Source: Rugosibacter sp.
GTDB taxonomy: Bacteria; Pseudomonadota; Gammaproteobacteria; Burkholderiales; Rhodocyclaceae
Reading direction: 5' to 3'
DNA length: 37,721 nt
Assembly: GCA_030645365.1 (NCBI GenBank)
Contig: JAUSMB010000052.1
Coordinates: forward strand, 1 to 37,721
Made by a program: the position numbers and the translations under genes. Below, piece after piece: positions 8,284 to 19,955 of the stretch; within the stretch, counting starts at the first letter, position 1; each line of letters opens with the position of its first letter. The notes below the pieces were generated by a model. The model was not told where the DNA came from and ran no database searches. It worked only from the letters and a program-made list of their open reading frames with translations.

Positions 8284-9924
8284 ATGGAATTCGACGCTGT
8301 CATGCTTTTACCCCGCCGCGCTGCGTGCATTGCAAAAGGCTTTTGGCACGATAGAACTATCAATGATGGCCTGGCAGCCTGCGTAGAAAAATTTCCTGAC
8401 AAAATCGCCCTCACCGCTGTAAAAACTGAATCCGATGAAATCACGCGCTTCACCTATCGCGAATTAGCCACAATGGCCGACCGCATCGCCATCGGCTTGT
8501 CTCGCTTAGGTGTCAGCCGCAATGATGTAGTGGCCTGCCAGCTGCCAAACTGGTGGCAGTTCACGCTAACCTATCTGGCCTGCTCGCGCATTGGCGCCGT
8601 GATGAATCCGCTGATGCCTATTTTTCGCGAGCACGAGTTGTCGCTCATGCTCAAGCATGGCGAAGCAAAAGTTCTCATTACCCCCAAACTATTCCGCAGC
8701 TTCAACTATGAAGAGATGGCGATGGCCCTGCAACCAACGCTGCCCGCTTTGCAACACATCGTGATTGTCGGCGGCAGTAACGGCAATAGCTTTGAAGCAC
8801 TGCTCAGCGGGCACGCATGGGAAGAAGAACCGGATACCGAGGAGATATTGAGCCGTCACCGGCCCGGCCCGGATGACATCACGCAACTGCTGTATACCTC
8901 AGGCACCACGGGCGAACCCAAGGGCGTGATGCACTCCGCGAACACGACAATATCGAACATCATTCCTTATGCAGAACGAATGCACATGGGCGCGACGGAT
9001 GTCATTCTGGCTGCCTCGCCGATGGCGCATCAAACAGGTTTTTTGTACGGCATGATGATGCCCATCATGTTGCAAGCCTCTGCGGTACTGCAAGATGTTT
9101 GGAACCCCAAGACGGCGGTGCAGTTGATCAATGAGCATGGCATTACGTTCACGATGGCCTCCACTCCCTTCTTGACGGATCTCGCCAAGGCTGTCACTGA
9201 ATCAGGCAGCAGTGTTACCACGCTGCGCATCTTTCTTTGTGCTGGCACGCCCATTCCGGGGCCACTGGTCGAACAGGCACGTCAAGCCATGGATGCGCAC
9301 ATTGTCGCCGCGTGGGGCATGACGGAAAACGGCGCGGTCACGCTGACCAGGCTCGATGATGACGAGCGCTCATTCACCAGCGACGGCTGCCCCTTGCCAG
9401 GCGCGGAAGTAAAAGTTGTCGATGACGATGGGGTAACGCTCCCGCCTGACGTGCCAGGCAAGCTCCTGGTTCGTGCCTGCTCCAACTTTGGCGGCTACTT
9501 GAAACGCCCGCATCTGAATACCACCGACGCCGATGGCTGGTTTGACACGGGAGACTTGGCGCGCCTCGATGCAGCGGGCTATATTCGCATTACCGGACGC
9601 AGCAAGGATGTGATCATCCGTGGCGGTGAAAATATCCCGGTCGCTGAAATTGAAACCATGTTGTATCGCCACCCCGCCATCGCCATGGTGGCCATCGTCG
9701 CCTACCCGGATGATCGACTCGGCGAACGCGCCTGTGCGATTGTTACCACCAAGCCGGGGCAAAGCGTGGATTTGCCTTCGGTTGTCGGTTTTTTAAAAGC
9801 ACAGAAAATCACCCTGCAATACATCCCCGAGCGCTTGATTGCGCTGGACGCGATGCCCATGACGCCTTCGGGAAAAATTCAGAAATTCAAACTGCGCCAG
9901 ATGCTGCGCGATGACACCATCTGA
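8284..9924 (+). CDS. aliA: Cyclohexanecarboxylate-CoA ligase AliA
   Basis: The 546-residue protein is an acyl-adenylate-forming ligase and resembles AliA of R. palustris, which activates cyclohexanecarboxylate with ATP and CoA. Motifs in order are the P-loop LLYTSGTTGEPKG (about residue 200), WGMTENG (about 345), DTGDLARLD (about 421), the hinge GRSKDVIIRGGENI (about 438), and the C-terminal catalytic Lys in PSGKIQKFK (about 531). AGGAGATA precedes the ATG. It is the last gene of the badI-aliB-aliA cluster and converges on xthA with only 19 nt between the stops; I see no terminator there. Confidence 0.88.
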   Translation: MEFDAVMLLPRRAACIAKGFWHDRTINDGLAACVEKFPDKIALTAVKTESDEITRFTYRELATMADRIAIGLSRLGVSRNDVVACQLPNWWQFTLTYLACSRIGAVMNPLMPIFREHELSLMLKHGEAKVLITPKLFRSFNYEEMAMALQPTLPALQHIVIVGGSNGNSFEALLSGHAWEEEPDTEEILSRHRPGPDDITQLLYTSGTTGEPKGVMHSANTTISNIIPYAERMHMGATDVILAASPMAHQTGFLYGMMMPIMLQASAVLQDVWNPKTAVQLINEHGITFTMASTPFLTDLAKAVTESGSSVTTLRIFLCAGTPIPGPLVEQARQAMDAHIVAAWGMTENGAVTLTRLDDDERSFTSDGCPLPGAEVKVVDDDGVTLPPDVPGKLLVRACSNFGGYLKRPHLNTTDADGWFDTGDLARLDAAGYIRITGRSKDVIIRGGENIPVAEIETMLYRHPAIAMVAIVAYPDDRLGERACAIVTTKPGQSVDLPSVVGFLKAQKITLQYIPERLIALDAMPMTPSGKIQKFKLRQMLRDDTI

Positions 9925-9943
9925 AATGGCATGAATTGATTTT

Positions 9944-10705
9944 TTAAAACTCGGCTATCACCGGCGCATGGTCGGACGGGCGTTCCAGCTTTCGTGGCGC
10001 TTTGTCAATCACACAGGTGCGGCACACGCTTGCCAGCGCAGGCGTGAGCAAAATATGATCGATGCGCAAACCTCGGTTGAGCCGAAAACCCATCTGCCGA
10101 TAATCCCACCAGGAGTATATTTTTTCGGGCTGATCAAACAGCCGAAACGCATCGGCCAGACCCAGCGCTTGCAAATCACGCAGTGCTGCGCGCTCTGGCT
10201 CGCTGCATAAAATCTGGTCTTTCCAGGCGGCGGGATCATGCACGTCGCGATCTTCCGGTGCGATATTAAAGTCGCCTAAGAGGACTAATCGCGGATGCTG
10301 CGCAATCTCTTGCTGGAGCCAACGCGTCAAGGCTGCATACCATTGCAGCTTGTAGGCATATTTTTCCGAGCCAACGGCTTGCCCATTCGGCATATAGCCG
10401 CAAACAATGCGCACACCGTCGACGGTCGCGGCAATCACGCGCTTTTGCGTGTCCTCAAACGCAGGGATATCAAACGCTACATCAGTCATTTCACTGCGCG
10501 ACAGGATGGCAACCCCATTGTAGGTTTTCTGTCCGTTATGGACCGCGTGATACCCGGCAGACAAAAGCTCGGCATAGGGAAATACTTTGTCTTCCATTTT
10601 GGTTTCCTGCACACACAGGACATCCACCTGCGTTGCGGCGAGCCAGTCCAGCACATGCGGCAGGCGCACTTTCAAAGAATTCACATTCCAGGTAGCAATC
10701 TTCAT
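9944..10705 (-). CDS. xthA: Exodeoxyribonuclease III
   Basis: This is an AP endonuclease and 3'-5' exonuclease of base-excision repair, in the exonuclease-endonuclease-phosphatase fold. Conserved blocks are all present: MKIATWNVNSLK at the N terminus, CVQETK, GDFNIAPEDRD, the DHILLTP block and the C-terminal SDHAPVIAEF. The length (253 residues) fits the family. The frame stays open to an ATG at 10720, but the family N terminus begins at 10705 with MKIATWN. It follows rsmA by 42 nt on the same strand and looks like the tail of the lptD-surA-pdxA-rsmA operon; in E. coli the corresponding tail is apaGH. Confidence 0.95.
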   Translation of the reverse strand: MKIATWNVNSLKVRLPHVLDWLAATQVDVLCVQETKMEDKVFPYAELLSAGYHAVHNGQKTYNGVAILSRSEMTDVAFDIPAFEDTQKRVIAATVDGVRIVCGYMPNGQAVGSEKYAYKLQWYAALTRWLQQEIAQHPRLVLLGDFNIAPEDRDVHDPAAWKDQILCSEPERAALRDLQALGLADAFRLFDQPEKIYSWWDYRQMGFRLNRGLRIDHILLTPALASVCRTCVIDKAPRKLERPSDHAPVIAEF

Positions 10706-10747
10706 GGTATTGGTGACCATTTAAAATTCAGGTTCATGGTAGCGGGA

Positions 10748-11647
10748 TCAGCTATTTTTTAGCGCATTGGCCAGGCGCACATACTCACCCACGCCAAGCT
10801 CTTCTGCACGTGCTGTAGGCGAGATGCCCAGTGCGGTTAAACCTGCTTCATCGATAAAACCACGCAAGGTGTTGCGCAGCATTTTTCGTCGCTGACCAAA
10901 AGCGGCTGCGACGATGCGCGCGAAGAGTGCTTCGTCTTTTGCCGTGTCATTTTCGGCACCCTGCGCGACACCCTGCGCCGTGTCGCCAGCGCGCCCCGAA
11001 GGAAGTACCCTTGGGGTGCCGACTTTTTTCTTATCACGAGGAATCAAGCGCACAATGGCCGACATCACTTTAGGGGGCGGCTCAAACGCATCCGGTGGCA
11101 CGGTGAACAAGCATTCCATGTGATAGCGATATTGCAACATAACGGATAAGCGACCAAAGTCGCTACTGCCGGGTTCTGCCACCATGCGATCCACTACTTC
11201 CTTTTGCAGCATGAAGTGCATGTCATGCACCACCGCTGCGCTCTCGCTCAGGTGAAACAGCAGGGGGCTGGAAATGTTGTACGGCAAATTGCCCACGATT
11301 TTCAAGGGCCCGGCGCTCTTGAGCGCAGAAAAATCAAAGGCCAGCGCATCCCCTTCGTGCACGGTGAGACGCTCGGCAGGCCAGCGTTGACGCAGGCGCG
11401 CAATCAGGTCACGATCAATTTCCACCACCTGCAGATGGTCGATGCGTGCAAGCAAGGGCTCAGTCAACGCCCCCAACCCGGGGCCAATTTCAACCACCGT
11501 TTCACCCGCGCGTGGCGCAATGGCATCGACAATTTCCTGAATGATCGCGGTGGACACCAGAAAATTCTGGCCGAATCGTTTGCGCGCCACATGGCCGCGC
11601 AGTTGGCTTGAGGATTGACTTGTTTTTTTATTTGCAGGATTAGCCAT
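10748..11647 (-). CDS. rsmA: 16S rRNA dimethyladenosine transferase RsmA (KsgA) with inserted peptide
   Basis: RsmA dimethylates A1518 and A1519 of 16S rRNA in late 30S maturation. The SAM-binding motif [13 protein letters not shown] (about residue 53), the catalytic [11 protein letters not shown] (about 119) and the C-terminal [11 protein letters not shown] are intact. At 299 residues it is longer than the roughly 270 usual for the family. The excess lies after RLIPRD at residues 207-240: first the coding repeat ([18 protein letters not shown]), then a short AQGV/AQGA duplication. The insertion is between the methyltransferase core and the small C-terminal domain and keeps the frame, so the protein may still work. 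The start is 1 nt after the pdxA stop. Confidence 0.95.
   Translation of the reverse strand: MANPANKKTSQSSSQLRGHVARKRFGQNFLVSTAIIQEIVDAIAPRAGETVVEIGPGLGALTEPLLARIDHLQVVEIDRDLIARLRQRWPAERLTVHEGDALAFDFSALKSAGPLKIVGNLPYNISSPLLFHLSESAAVVHDMHFMLQKEVVDRMVAEPGSSDFGRLSVMLQYRYHMECLFTVPPDAFEPPPKVMSAIVRLIPRDKKKVGTPRVLPSGRAGDTAQGVAQGAENDTAKDEALFARIVAAAFGQRRKMLRNTLRGFIDEAGLTALGISPTARAEELGVGEYVRLANALKNS
10977..11029 (-). repeat. Coding palindromic element, copy 1 (short form), inside rsmA
   Basis: Read on the minus strand, an A-tract is followed by GTCGGCACCCCAAGG, then TACTT, then CCTTCGGGGCGC, and ends GCTGGCGACACGGC. The CCCC-AAGG and CCTT-CGGGG arms pair, with outer GTCG/CGAC arms also pairing. It encodes [18 protein letters not shown]. 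It lacks 18 nt present in the murU and ubiH copies. The terminal GACACGGC recurs about 36 bp downstream in rsmA. Confidence 0.85.
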
Positions 11648-11648
11648 G

Positions 11649-12605
11649 TCAGATGCGTCGCTCAGTCATGTCTATGGCAGCATCCACGGCAGCAAACAAG
11701 CTGTTCGCTGACGCTTTGCCTGTTCCCGCCAGATCAAAGGCTGTCCCGTGGTCAACCGAGGTGCGAATAATCGGTAACCCCAGGGTGACATTGATGCCTT
11801 CGTCAAAGGCGGCGTACTTGAGCACGGCCAAGCCTTGATCGTGATACATCGCGAGTTGCGCGTCAGACCCGGCAAGTACATTTTTGGTAAATAAGGTATC
11901 CGCCGGCAGTGGGCCTGCGAGCTGCATGCCTTCTGCACGCAGCCGATTCAGCACCGGGATAATGACATCAATTTCTTCACGTCCCATATGCCCATCTTCA
12001 CCCGCATGCGGGTTGAGCCCGGCAACCAGAATGCGCGGCTGGACGATGCCGAATTTGCTCTGTAGATCATGATGCAAAATGCGCAATGTTGATTCCAGGC
12101 TGGCCTGTGTAATAGCCGCTGGGACATCTTTGAGCGCCAAATGCGTCGTTGCCAATGCCACGCGCAACCCGGCACCCGCCAATAGCATCACAACACGTGG
12201 GGTGCCTGTGTGTTCGGCCAGATATTCTGTATGCCCGGTAAACGCAATTCCTGCATCGTTGATGATGCCCTTATGCACGGGAGCCGTCACCATGGCCGAA
12301 AACTCGCCCGCAACGCAACCCGCCAGCGCCCTGTCCAGCAGTTGCAGCACATAGTGGGCATTGGCCACATTCGGCTGCCCGGCAATGGCTGGGGCGACCA
12401 GTGGCAGGTGCAGAATATTCAGCCCCCCAATATCCCACCCGAGCACGCGCGCACGGCTGGCTAATAAATCCCGATCGCCGAGCACCACCAAGGGCACAGG
12501 CCATGCACGCATGGCCAATTGGAGGCAGAGCTCCGGCCCGATACCGGCGGGCTCGCCCGAGGTAACGACAATCGGCTTAAAGGTCTTCGAGCCGGTCTTC
12601 AACAT
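11649..12605 (-). CDS. pdxA: 4-hydroxythreonine-4-phosphate dehydrogenase PdxA
   Basis: PdxA oxidises 4-phosphohydroxy-L-threonine in the DXP-dependent pathway to pyridoxal 5'-phosphate. Visible motifs are [12 protein letters not shown] near the N terminus, [24 protein letters not shown] with its metal-site and substrate residues, [14 protein letters not shown] and [12 protein letters not shown]. The frame opens at 12683, but the residues upstream of [11 protein letters not shown] do not look like PdxA, so I place the start at 12605. This start overlaps the end of surA by 29 nt. It sits in the conserved surA-pdxA-rsmA order. The GTPRV here belongs to the PdxA family motif and is unrelated to the coding repeat. 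Confidence 0.93.
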   Translation of the reverse strand: MLKTGSKTFKPIVVTSGEPAGIGPELCLQLAMRAWPVPLVVLGDRDLLASRARVLGWDIGGLNILHLPLVAPAIAGQPNVANAHYVLQLLDRALAGCVAGEFSAMVTAPVHKGIINDAGIAFTGHTEYLAEHTGTPRVVMLLAGAGLRVALATTHLALKDVPAAITQASLESTLRILHHDLQSKFGIVQPRILVAGLNPHAGEDGHMGREEIDVIIPVLNRLRAEGMQLAGPLPADTLFTKNVLAGSDAQLAMYHDQGLAVLKYAAFDEGINVTLGLPIIRTSVDHGTAFDLAGTGKASANSLFAAVDAAIDMTERRI

Positions 12606-13899
12606 AGGCGCGGTCTCGCAGTTGCCGAGCCCAGTCCTGATACACCTCGTCGGCTTTGCGTTCGCGCAACACTTGACGCGCAATCATGCGCTGACGCTCG
12701 ATGCTCAATTCGCCGGTGCGCCGCTCAAGAACCTGGATCAGGTGAAAGCCAAAGGGGGACTGTACGGGCGCACTGATCTGATTAATTTTCAGGGCATCCA
12801 TGGCCGCTTCAAACTCGGGAACCGTATCTCCCGCGTATAACCAACCCAAATCGCCGCCTTTGGAAGCAGATAAATCATTTGAATACTGACGCGCCAGCTC
12901 AGCAAAATCAGCACCGTTATCCAACCGCTCTTTCAGCGTTGCTATTTTGTGCTCAGACTCTGCGGTAGAGACCAGCTCATTCACCTTGATCAGAATATGT
13001 CGAGCATGTGTTTGCTTGGCGGCAACGGCCAATGGGTTAGTTTCCCCACTGCGTTTTTCCGTTAATTTAATAATATGAAAACCTGCCGGGCTGCGCAGAA
13101 CTTCACTCACATCACCTGGCTGTAATTTTTTTACGGTATCCGCATAAAGCTCGGGCAGACGATCCAGCGGACGCAGCCCCAAAGAGCCGCCTTTGAGTCC
13201 ATCAGGTGCCTCCGAAAAACTGGCGGCAATCTTTGCAAAATCTTCTCCGCGATGAATCTGATCCAACGCCGACTGCGCACGCGCACCAATGCGCATCAAC
13301 TGATCCGGTGTAGGGTTTTCCGGGAGGCGCAACACGATATGCGATACATTGACCGCAACGTTGTCACTTTTAGCGCCGCTGTCGGGATTGTTGATGTAGT
13401 TCTCGATTTCACCATCCGATATGGAAGCACGGCGGGTAACTTCTCGTTCGCGAAGGCGTGCCAGCGTGATTTCGCTGCGGATCTCCTCACGAAACTTAAT
13501 CCAACTCACACCGTCTTTTTCAAGTGCCGCACGAAAAGCAGTCAAGGTTAATTTATTACTTTCAGCAATACGCTGGATCGAGTCTTCCAGCTCACCATCT
13601 GTCACGCCAAGCCCGCTTTCTTTAGCTTCTTGCAACTGCACCCGATCAAAAATCATGCGGTCCAGCATTTGTCGCTCAATCACGTTTTTCGGGGGCAGCG
13701 GCACATTCTGTTCGCGCATCTGGCGCTCAATACTGGCCAGACGGCTCTGCAGCTCTTGCATGGTAATGACTTCATCATTGACCACCGCCACAATGCGGTC
13801 CACTTCTACCGGATTGGTTGATCGCGCATGAGCAAATATAGGCAGCTGTAGCGCAGTAATGACGATAAGAAAAACCGCGAATGGGGAACGAATGTTCAT
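12577..13899 (-). CDS. surA: Periplasmic chaperone and peptidyl-prolyl isomerase SurA
   Basis: SurA carries unfolded outer-membrane proteins, LptD among them, across the periplasm to the BAM complex. The 440-residue protein starts with a signal peptide (residues 1-25, ending FAHA), then the SurA N-terminal chaperone domain ([15 protein letters not shown]), two parvulin domains (centred near residues 215 and 330, with [14 protein letters not shown] and [17 protein letters not shown]), and a C-terminal helix that completes the chaperone core. Length and order match the family. It lies 29 nt downstream of lptD, its client, as in E. coli. Confidence 0.95.
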   Translation of the reverse strand: MNIRSPFAVFLIVITALQLPIFAHARSTNPVEVDRIVAVVNDEVITMQELQSRLASIERQMREQNVPLPPKNVIERQMLDRMIFDRVQLQEAKESGLGVTDGELEDSIQRIAESNKLTLTAFRAALEKDGVSWIKFREEIRSEITLARLREREVTRRASISDGEIENYINNPDSGAKSDNVAVNVSHIVLRLPENPTPDQLMRIGARAQSALDQIHRGEDFAKIAASFSEAPDGLKGGSLGLRPLDRLPELYADTVKKLQPGDVSEVLRSPAGFHIIKLTEKRSGETNPLAVAAKQTHARHILIKVNELVSTAESEHKIATLKERLDNGADFAELARQYSNDLSASKGGDLGWLYAGDTVPEFEAAMDALKINQISAPVQSPFGFHLIQVLERRTGELSIERQRMIARQVLRERKADEVYQDWARQLRDRAYVEDRLEDL

Positions 13900-13928
13900 A
13901 GAATGATAAAGATACTCACTATCTAGGT

Positions 13929-16670
13929 TCAGGGAGCAAAGGAATCATCAAGCGAATCCGTGTTTCGATTGATGACACCATAACCGGGAACCGCCCGTTT
14001 CAGCAGCTCCAGGGGGTTAGAGCCAAGCCGTGCAAAACCGTTCAATTCAAGTTGGAAAAAGAGCGACGAATTCACCCGCTCTGTCTGGGTTGCCAACCGT
14101 TGTACAACCACCCGACCAACCCAGCAACCGCCGTCATACTCTAGCCCGGCAACAGATTCCACCAAGCGCTTTTCTCTGGTCGAATAGTTATAGCGGCCCA
14201 CGCCATGCCAGCCACCACTGATTGGCCACTGGCCGGAAATATCAAATTGGCCGAGTTGATCACGCGTATAGCGATAGCCTGTATTCAACAGTTTGCCCGG
14301 TTCAGGTTGATAGCGGCCACTGATATTGAATCGCTCCATTTGGCCTAGTCGTGTGTTGTACTGCACACCAGCATCAACATAAGTCTTGGGCAGCACACGC
14401 CCGGAAAATGCGCCCAGCAGATCCGTCTGCCGGTCGTCACGCAAAACCTCACCAGGCAAGCCTACATGCTGCGTGGTGAAGTAAATCCGTTGCCCAAAAG
14501 ACGCACGCAGAATTTCAGCGCCATTGTTCGGATCAAGCAGACGCGAAGTCAGCATGCCTGTTAACTGATTGGCATCATTGATTCTGTCCCCACCGACATA
14601 GCGATTTTCTGAAAAAATCTGTGCAAAATTAAAATCTGACAACGCGCTATCAAACACCGGAATCTGACTTTGATCTCGCTCAGGAATATATAAATAAAAC
14701 AGCCGGGGTTCTAGCGTTTGCGTTAGCGCTGTGCCAAACCAATCCAGTGGCCGCTCGAATGTCACCCCACCATCCACACTGGCGATAGGCACATTCCGTG
14801 TGATGTTATCTGGCACACCCAGCGCTTGTTTATCTAACCGATACCGGGTTGAGTGCACACCGATTTTTGGCGTAACAAAAAACGCTGCAGTTTGCAGGGG
14901 CCATGAAATTTGCGGATACAGCGTAAAGCGTCGGCCTTCGGTCAGTGTGGGATGCCTGAAGTTCACATTCTCGCCAGCAAACGCAAAGCTCATGCCCAAA
15001 GGCAAATCACTCCGGTTGGCATTCACGTTAATTTGCGGCAGCCGTTTATAAGGCGTGACCACGGGCGGCAAAGCCGGGTCTTGCAACGTTTGATAGCTTT
15101 GCGCGAGCACACTGGCTGACCACCAGCTCGCACCATAACTTAAGGTGCCCTGACGCAACAAATTGGTTTGCGCAATGATGGCCGAGCTATTGGCCAGATC
15201 ACTGAAGTAAGTGCCGTCAGATGCCCCATTCAGATTCAATGAACCACTCACGCCTTGGCCAAAATATTGATTGTGCGTTACCGAATAAGCGCTGCGGCGC
15301 TTGTCTTCCAGCCTGTCATTGGGCAGCAGCTGGCCTAACAAGGTACCACTGTAGGTGGGCTCAAGATACCGATATTCACCATTCCATAACACCCCGCGCT
15401 TAGCGATAACACGCGGCGCAATGGTGACGTCCATGTTGGGTGCGATGTTCCAGTAAAACGGCTGAGTGAACTCAAAACCACCCCGCGTCGTGGAGCCTAT
15501 CGTTGGCGTCAGCAAGCCGCTTTTCCGCTCATTATTGAGTGAGAAACTCAGCCACGGCGAATACAAAATAGGCACGCCTTTGAAAAGCAACGTGGCATTT
15601 CTTGCCACGCCTTCTTGCTCGGTATAGTCAAGACGCAAACTGGAGGTACGCGCAAACCAATCGGGGTCGCTGCCTGCCGCTGGCGTGCAGGTGCTGTACG
15701 TGGCATCTTTCAGGTGGTACTTTCCCTTGCCTTCAAAATCCATGCGTGAAGCAACCCCCTGGCCGGTAGTCAGCTGCCCGGCAGGCTCTTCACCGGCCGC
15801 CCACAATATCGGTGGCGTGCCGGTTTGCGGACGCCGTATCTGGTATTCCGGTTGCTCGAAAAAGCCTGTGTTATCACCCAGCTTCATGCGCAACTTGGGT
15901 CCGCGAATACGATCCCCTTCGTTGGTCAAATCCACATGGCCTTCGGCCTCCACCTCGTCGGTCGCTTGCCATTGTGTCAGACGATCACTTTTCAGCACTG
16001 CACCGCGGCGACGCAATTCAACATTACCTTCGGCCACCATTTTTTCATCCGTTTGGCCAGTCATGTTGTCCGCCGTGATGAAGGTAGGCAACTGCTCACC
16101 CGGCTCTGTGGCATGCGCCAAAAGGCGGCCGGTTGCTCTAAGACTCGGCCCTGGCAACACGCCAGCGGCCACGTGCGCTGAATACGTTGGCGTTAAATCG
16201 GGCTGCGCGGCCACCACAGGCGGCTTGCGCAAGGTAGGTGCTGGCACAGCCAAAAGTGTGGCCTCGCGACCGCCCAACAGCGCAGGATCAACGAGCAAAG
16301 AAGGCAAGGATTTGGCTGTGGCGACTGGGGTAGCTGCAACTTTAGCAACCGCAACTTTTGCAACCTCTTTACGCGCGGGAGCCGCCACGACGATGGCACG
16401 TGGCGTAGCCACTACAGCGGGAACTGGGGTTGTCGCTGGAACTGGGGTGGTAGCGGGGGCTGTCGCTGGAATTGCCAATCGCACTGGCGCTTCTGTTGGC
16501 GTGGCCGCCGGGGTTGACGCTCCCCCGCCCAACAGTGCCGGATCAACCTGCAGCTTCGGTAGCGCCTCTGCCGCACGTGCGGCAGAGGCCGCACCCAAAA
16601 GGCTCACACCCAGTGATAACAAGGCAATGAGGTGTCGTCGATAGAATGGTTCGCGATTGCAAAAAAGCAT
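13929..16670 (-). CDS. lptD: LPS-assembly protein LptD with extended N-terminal linker
   Basis: LptD is the outer-membrane beta-barrel that, with the lipoprotein LptE, inserts lipopolysaccharide into the outer leaflet. A signal peptide covers residues 1-34. The periplasmic OstA/LptA-like domain lies near residues 175-280 (TADNMTGQ, then EAEGHVDL), and the rest is the barrel. Between signal and OstA domain is an Ala/Pro/Thr/Val-rich linker of about 140 residues with two copies of an LPxLxVDPALLGG motif. Two Cys are seen in the mature part (YSTCTPA and GGCWVG); the vicinal Cys pair of E. coli is a single Cys here. I chose Met 16670 because it leads directly into the signal peptide; GTG 16700 is an alternative. 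Confidence 0.93.
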   Translation of the reverse strand: MLFCNREPFYRRHLIALLSLGVSLLGAASAARAAEALPKLQVDPALLGGGASTPAATPTEAPVRLAIPATAPATTPVPATTPVPAVVATPRAIVVAAPARKEVAKVAVAKVAATPVATAKSLPSLLVDPALLGGREATLLAVPAPTLRKPPVVAAQPDLTPTYSAHVAAGVLPGPSLRATGRLLAHATEPGEQLPTFITADNMTGQTDEKMVAEGNVELRRRGAVLKSDRLTQWQATDEVEAEGHVDLTNEGDRIRGPKLRMKLGDNTGFFEQPEYQIRRPQTGTPPILWAAGEEPAGQLTTGQGVASRMDFEGKGKYHLKDATYSTCTPAAGSDPDWFARTSSLRLDYTEQEGVARNATLLFKGVPILYSPWLSFSLNNERKSGLLTPTIGSTTRGGFEFTQPFYWNIAPNMDVTIAPRVIAKRGVLWNGEYRYLEPTYSGTLLGQLLPNDRLEDKRRSAYSVTHNQYFGQGVSGSLNLNGASDGTYFSDLANSSAIIAQTNLLRQGTLSYGASWWSASVLAQSYQTLQDPALPPVVTPYKRLPQINVNANRSDLPLGMSFAFAGENVNFRHPTLTEGRRFTLYPQISWPLQTAAFFVTPKIGVHSTRYRLDKQALGVPDNITRNVPIASVDGGVTFERPLDWFGTALTQTLEPRLFYLYIPERDQSQIPVFDSALSDFNFAQIFSENRYVGGDRINDANQLTGMLTSRLLDPNNGAEILRASFGQRIYFTTQHVGLPGEVLRDDRQTDLLGAFSGRVLPKTYVDAGVQYNTRLGQMERFNISGRYQPEPGKLLNTGYRYTRDQLGQFDISGQWPISGGWHGVGRYNYSTREKRLVESVAGLEYDGGCWVGRVVVQRLATQTERVNSSLFFQLELNGFARLGSNPLELLKRAVPGYGVINRNTDSLDDSFAP

Positions 16671-16840
16671 GCCGTGTCTTTTATCAGAATGTAGCGGCAC
16701 AGTAGTGCTGAATAAACACTTTGCTGACCGATGCTAGAATTTTGAATTCTAACACTGCACCCCTGCCGAAGGACTTCGCCACGGGTTTTTGCGCAAGTTT
16801 CTGCGCTTACATCAACTCTATATAAAAATCCCCGCCCGCT
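16671..16840. other. Divergent intergenic region between lptD and amgK
   Basis: The 170-bp region must hold the promoters of both the lptD operon and amgK-murU. It contains a near-palindrome (TAGAATTTTGAATTCTA, about 16733-16749) and, close to amgK, an AT-rich TATATA about 20 bp before the start. I could not identify a convincing -35/-10 pair for either direction. Confidence 0.4.
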
Positions 16841-18588
<1,748 letters not shown>

Positions 18589-18596
18589 TCACCGAC

Positions 18597-19949
18597 ATGG
18601 ATAACACACCACCAAAAAGTACCCGCTTCGCAGCGCATCATCAGCGCCGACTTGCTCTCATTACTCGCATGCAGCAGGCGGGCGGTGGTGTTGCCGTGAT
18701 CCCCACCTCAACAGAGCAAGTGCGCAATCGTGACGCACACTTTCCGTTTCGTGCGGACAGTTACTTTCAATATCTCACCGGCTTTAACGAGCCTGAAGCG
18801 ACGCTGATCATTGTCGTTTCTGCACAAAACCATTCAGCGCAAAGCCTGCTTTTTTGCCGGGAAAAAAATCCCGAGCGCGAAACATGGGATGGTTTTCGCT
18901 ACGGGCCGGAAGCAGCAAAAGAATTCTTTGCCTTTGATGACGCTTTCCCGATCAGCGCATTCGATAGCCAATTGGCCGAACTACTCGCCGATCAACCTGC
19001 CCTATGGTTTTCGCTAGGACAAGATGCCGCCTGGGATACGCGCATCACCACGGCGTTGAATGCCGTGCGCGCCCAAGCCCGCGCGGGAAAATCCGCCCCC
19101 ACCGTGATACGCGATGTGCGTGTTGAACTGGATGCCATGCGCTTGATAAAAGACGCCAGCGAGCTCGCCCTGATGCGACGCGCGGGCGAAATTGCTGCCG
19201 AGGCCCATGTGCGCGCCATGCGCTTTACCAAACCAGGGCGCCATGAATATGAAGTGGAAGCTGAACTCCTGCATACCTTCCGCCGCCATGGTTGTGTCGC
19301 ACCGGCCTATACATCCATCGTCGCGGGTGGCGCGAATGCCTGCGTGCTGCATTATGTCGGCAATGATCAACCCCTGCGTGATGGCGATTTATTACTGATT
19401 GATGCCGCAGGAGAATTCGATGGTTACGCGGCGGACATCACGCGCACCTTTCCCGTGAATGGTCGTTTTTCTGCTGCGCAAGCGGCGATTTATCAGCTGG
19501 TGCTGGATGCCCAGCTCGCCGCCATTGCCGCCGTAAAACCCGGTGCCAGCTTTCTCACACCACATGAGGCCGCGCTCACCGTGCTCGCGCAAGGCATGCT
19601 CGACTTGCATCTGCTGAGCGGGTCATTAAGCGAAGTCATCGAGACAGAAAGCTACAAGAAGTTTTTCATGCATCGCACCAGCCATTGGCTGGGCAAGGAC
19701 GTACACGATGCAGGCAGCTATCGGCAGGGCGAACAATGGACGCCGCTGCAACCCGGCATGGTCCTGACCATCGAGCCCGGCTGTTACATTCGCCCCGCCA
19801 AGGATGTGCCCGAAGCCTTCTGGAACATTGGCGTGCGCATTGAAGATGATGCGGTAGTCACCACCGACGGCTGCGACATCATCACGGGCGGCGTGCCCAA
19901 AACCATCGCCGACATTGAAGCCTTGATGCGAGACACCCCTGTCGGCTAA
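18597..19949 (+). CDS. pepP: Xaa-Pro aminopeptidase PepP
   Basis: This dimanganese aminopeptidase removes an N-terminal residue before proline. The N-terminal domain (residues 1-175) includes FPFRADSYFQYLTGF. In the pita-bread C-terminal domain the five metal ligands are visible: Asp in LLIDAAGEFDGY, Asp in ADITRTFP, His in GKDVHDAG, Glu in LTIEPGCYI and Glu in GVRIEDD. At 450 residues it fits the family (E. coli 441). It lies 8 nt after murU and 6 nt before the longest reading of ubiH; pepP-ubiH adjacency is conserved in many proteobacteria. Confidence 0.95.
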   Translation: MDNTPPKSTRFAAHHQRRLALITRMQQAGGGVAVIPTSTEQVRNRDAHFPFRADSYFQYLTGFNEPEATLIIVVSAQNHSAQSLLFCREKNPERETWDGFRYGPEAAKEFFAFDDAFPISAFDSQLAELLADQPALWFSLGQDAAWDTRITTALNAVRAQARAGKSAPTVIRDVRVELDAMRLIKDASELALMRRAGEIAAEAHVRAMRFTKPGRHEYEVEAELLHTFRRHGCVAPAYTSIVAGGANACVLHYVGNDQPLRDGDLLLIDAAGEFDGYAADITRTFPVNGRFSAAQAAIYQLVLDAQLAAIAAVKPGASFLTPHEAALTVLAQGMLDLHLLSGSLSEVIETESYKKFFMHRTSHWLGKDVHDAGSYRQGEQWTPLQPGMVLTIEPGCYIRPAKDVPEAFWNIGVRIEDDAVVTTDGCDIITGGVPKTIADIEALMRDTPVG

Positions 19950-19955
19950 ACCGCA

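Noticed and set aside
12200-12215. GTPRV in PdxA, similar to the core of the coding element
   Set aside because: It belongs to the conserved PdxA segment around HTGTPRVVM; the DNA around it does not match the element.
15685-16644. Open frame of 319 codons opposite lptD
   Set aside because: It mirrors the LptD low-complexity linker and has no start signal or recognisable family; lptD is certain on the other strand.
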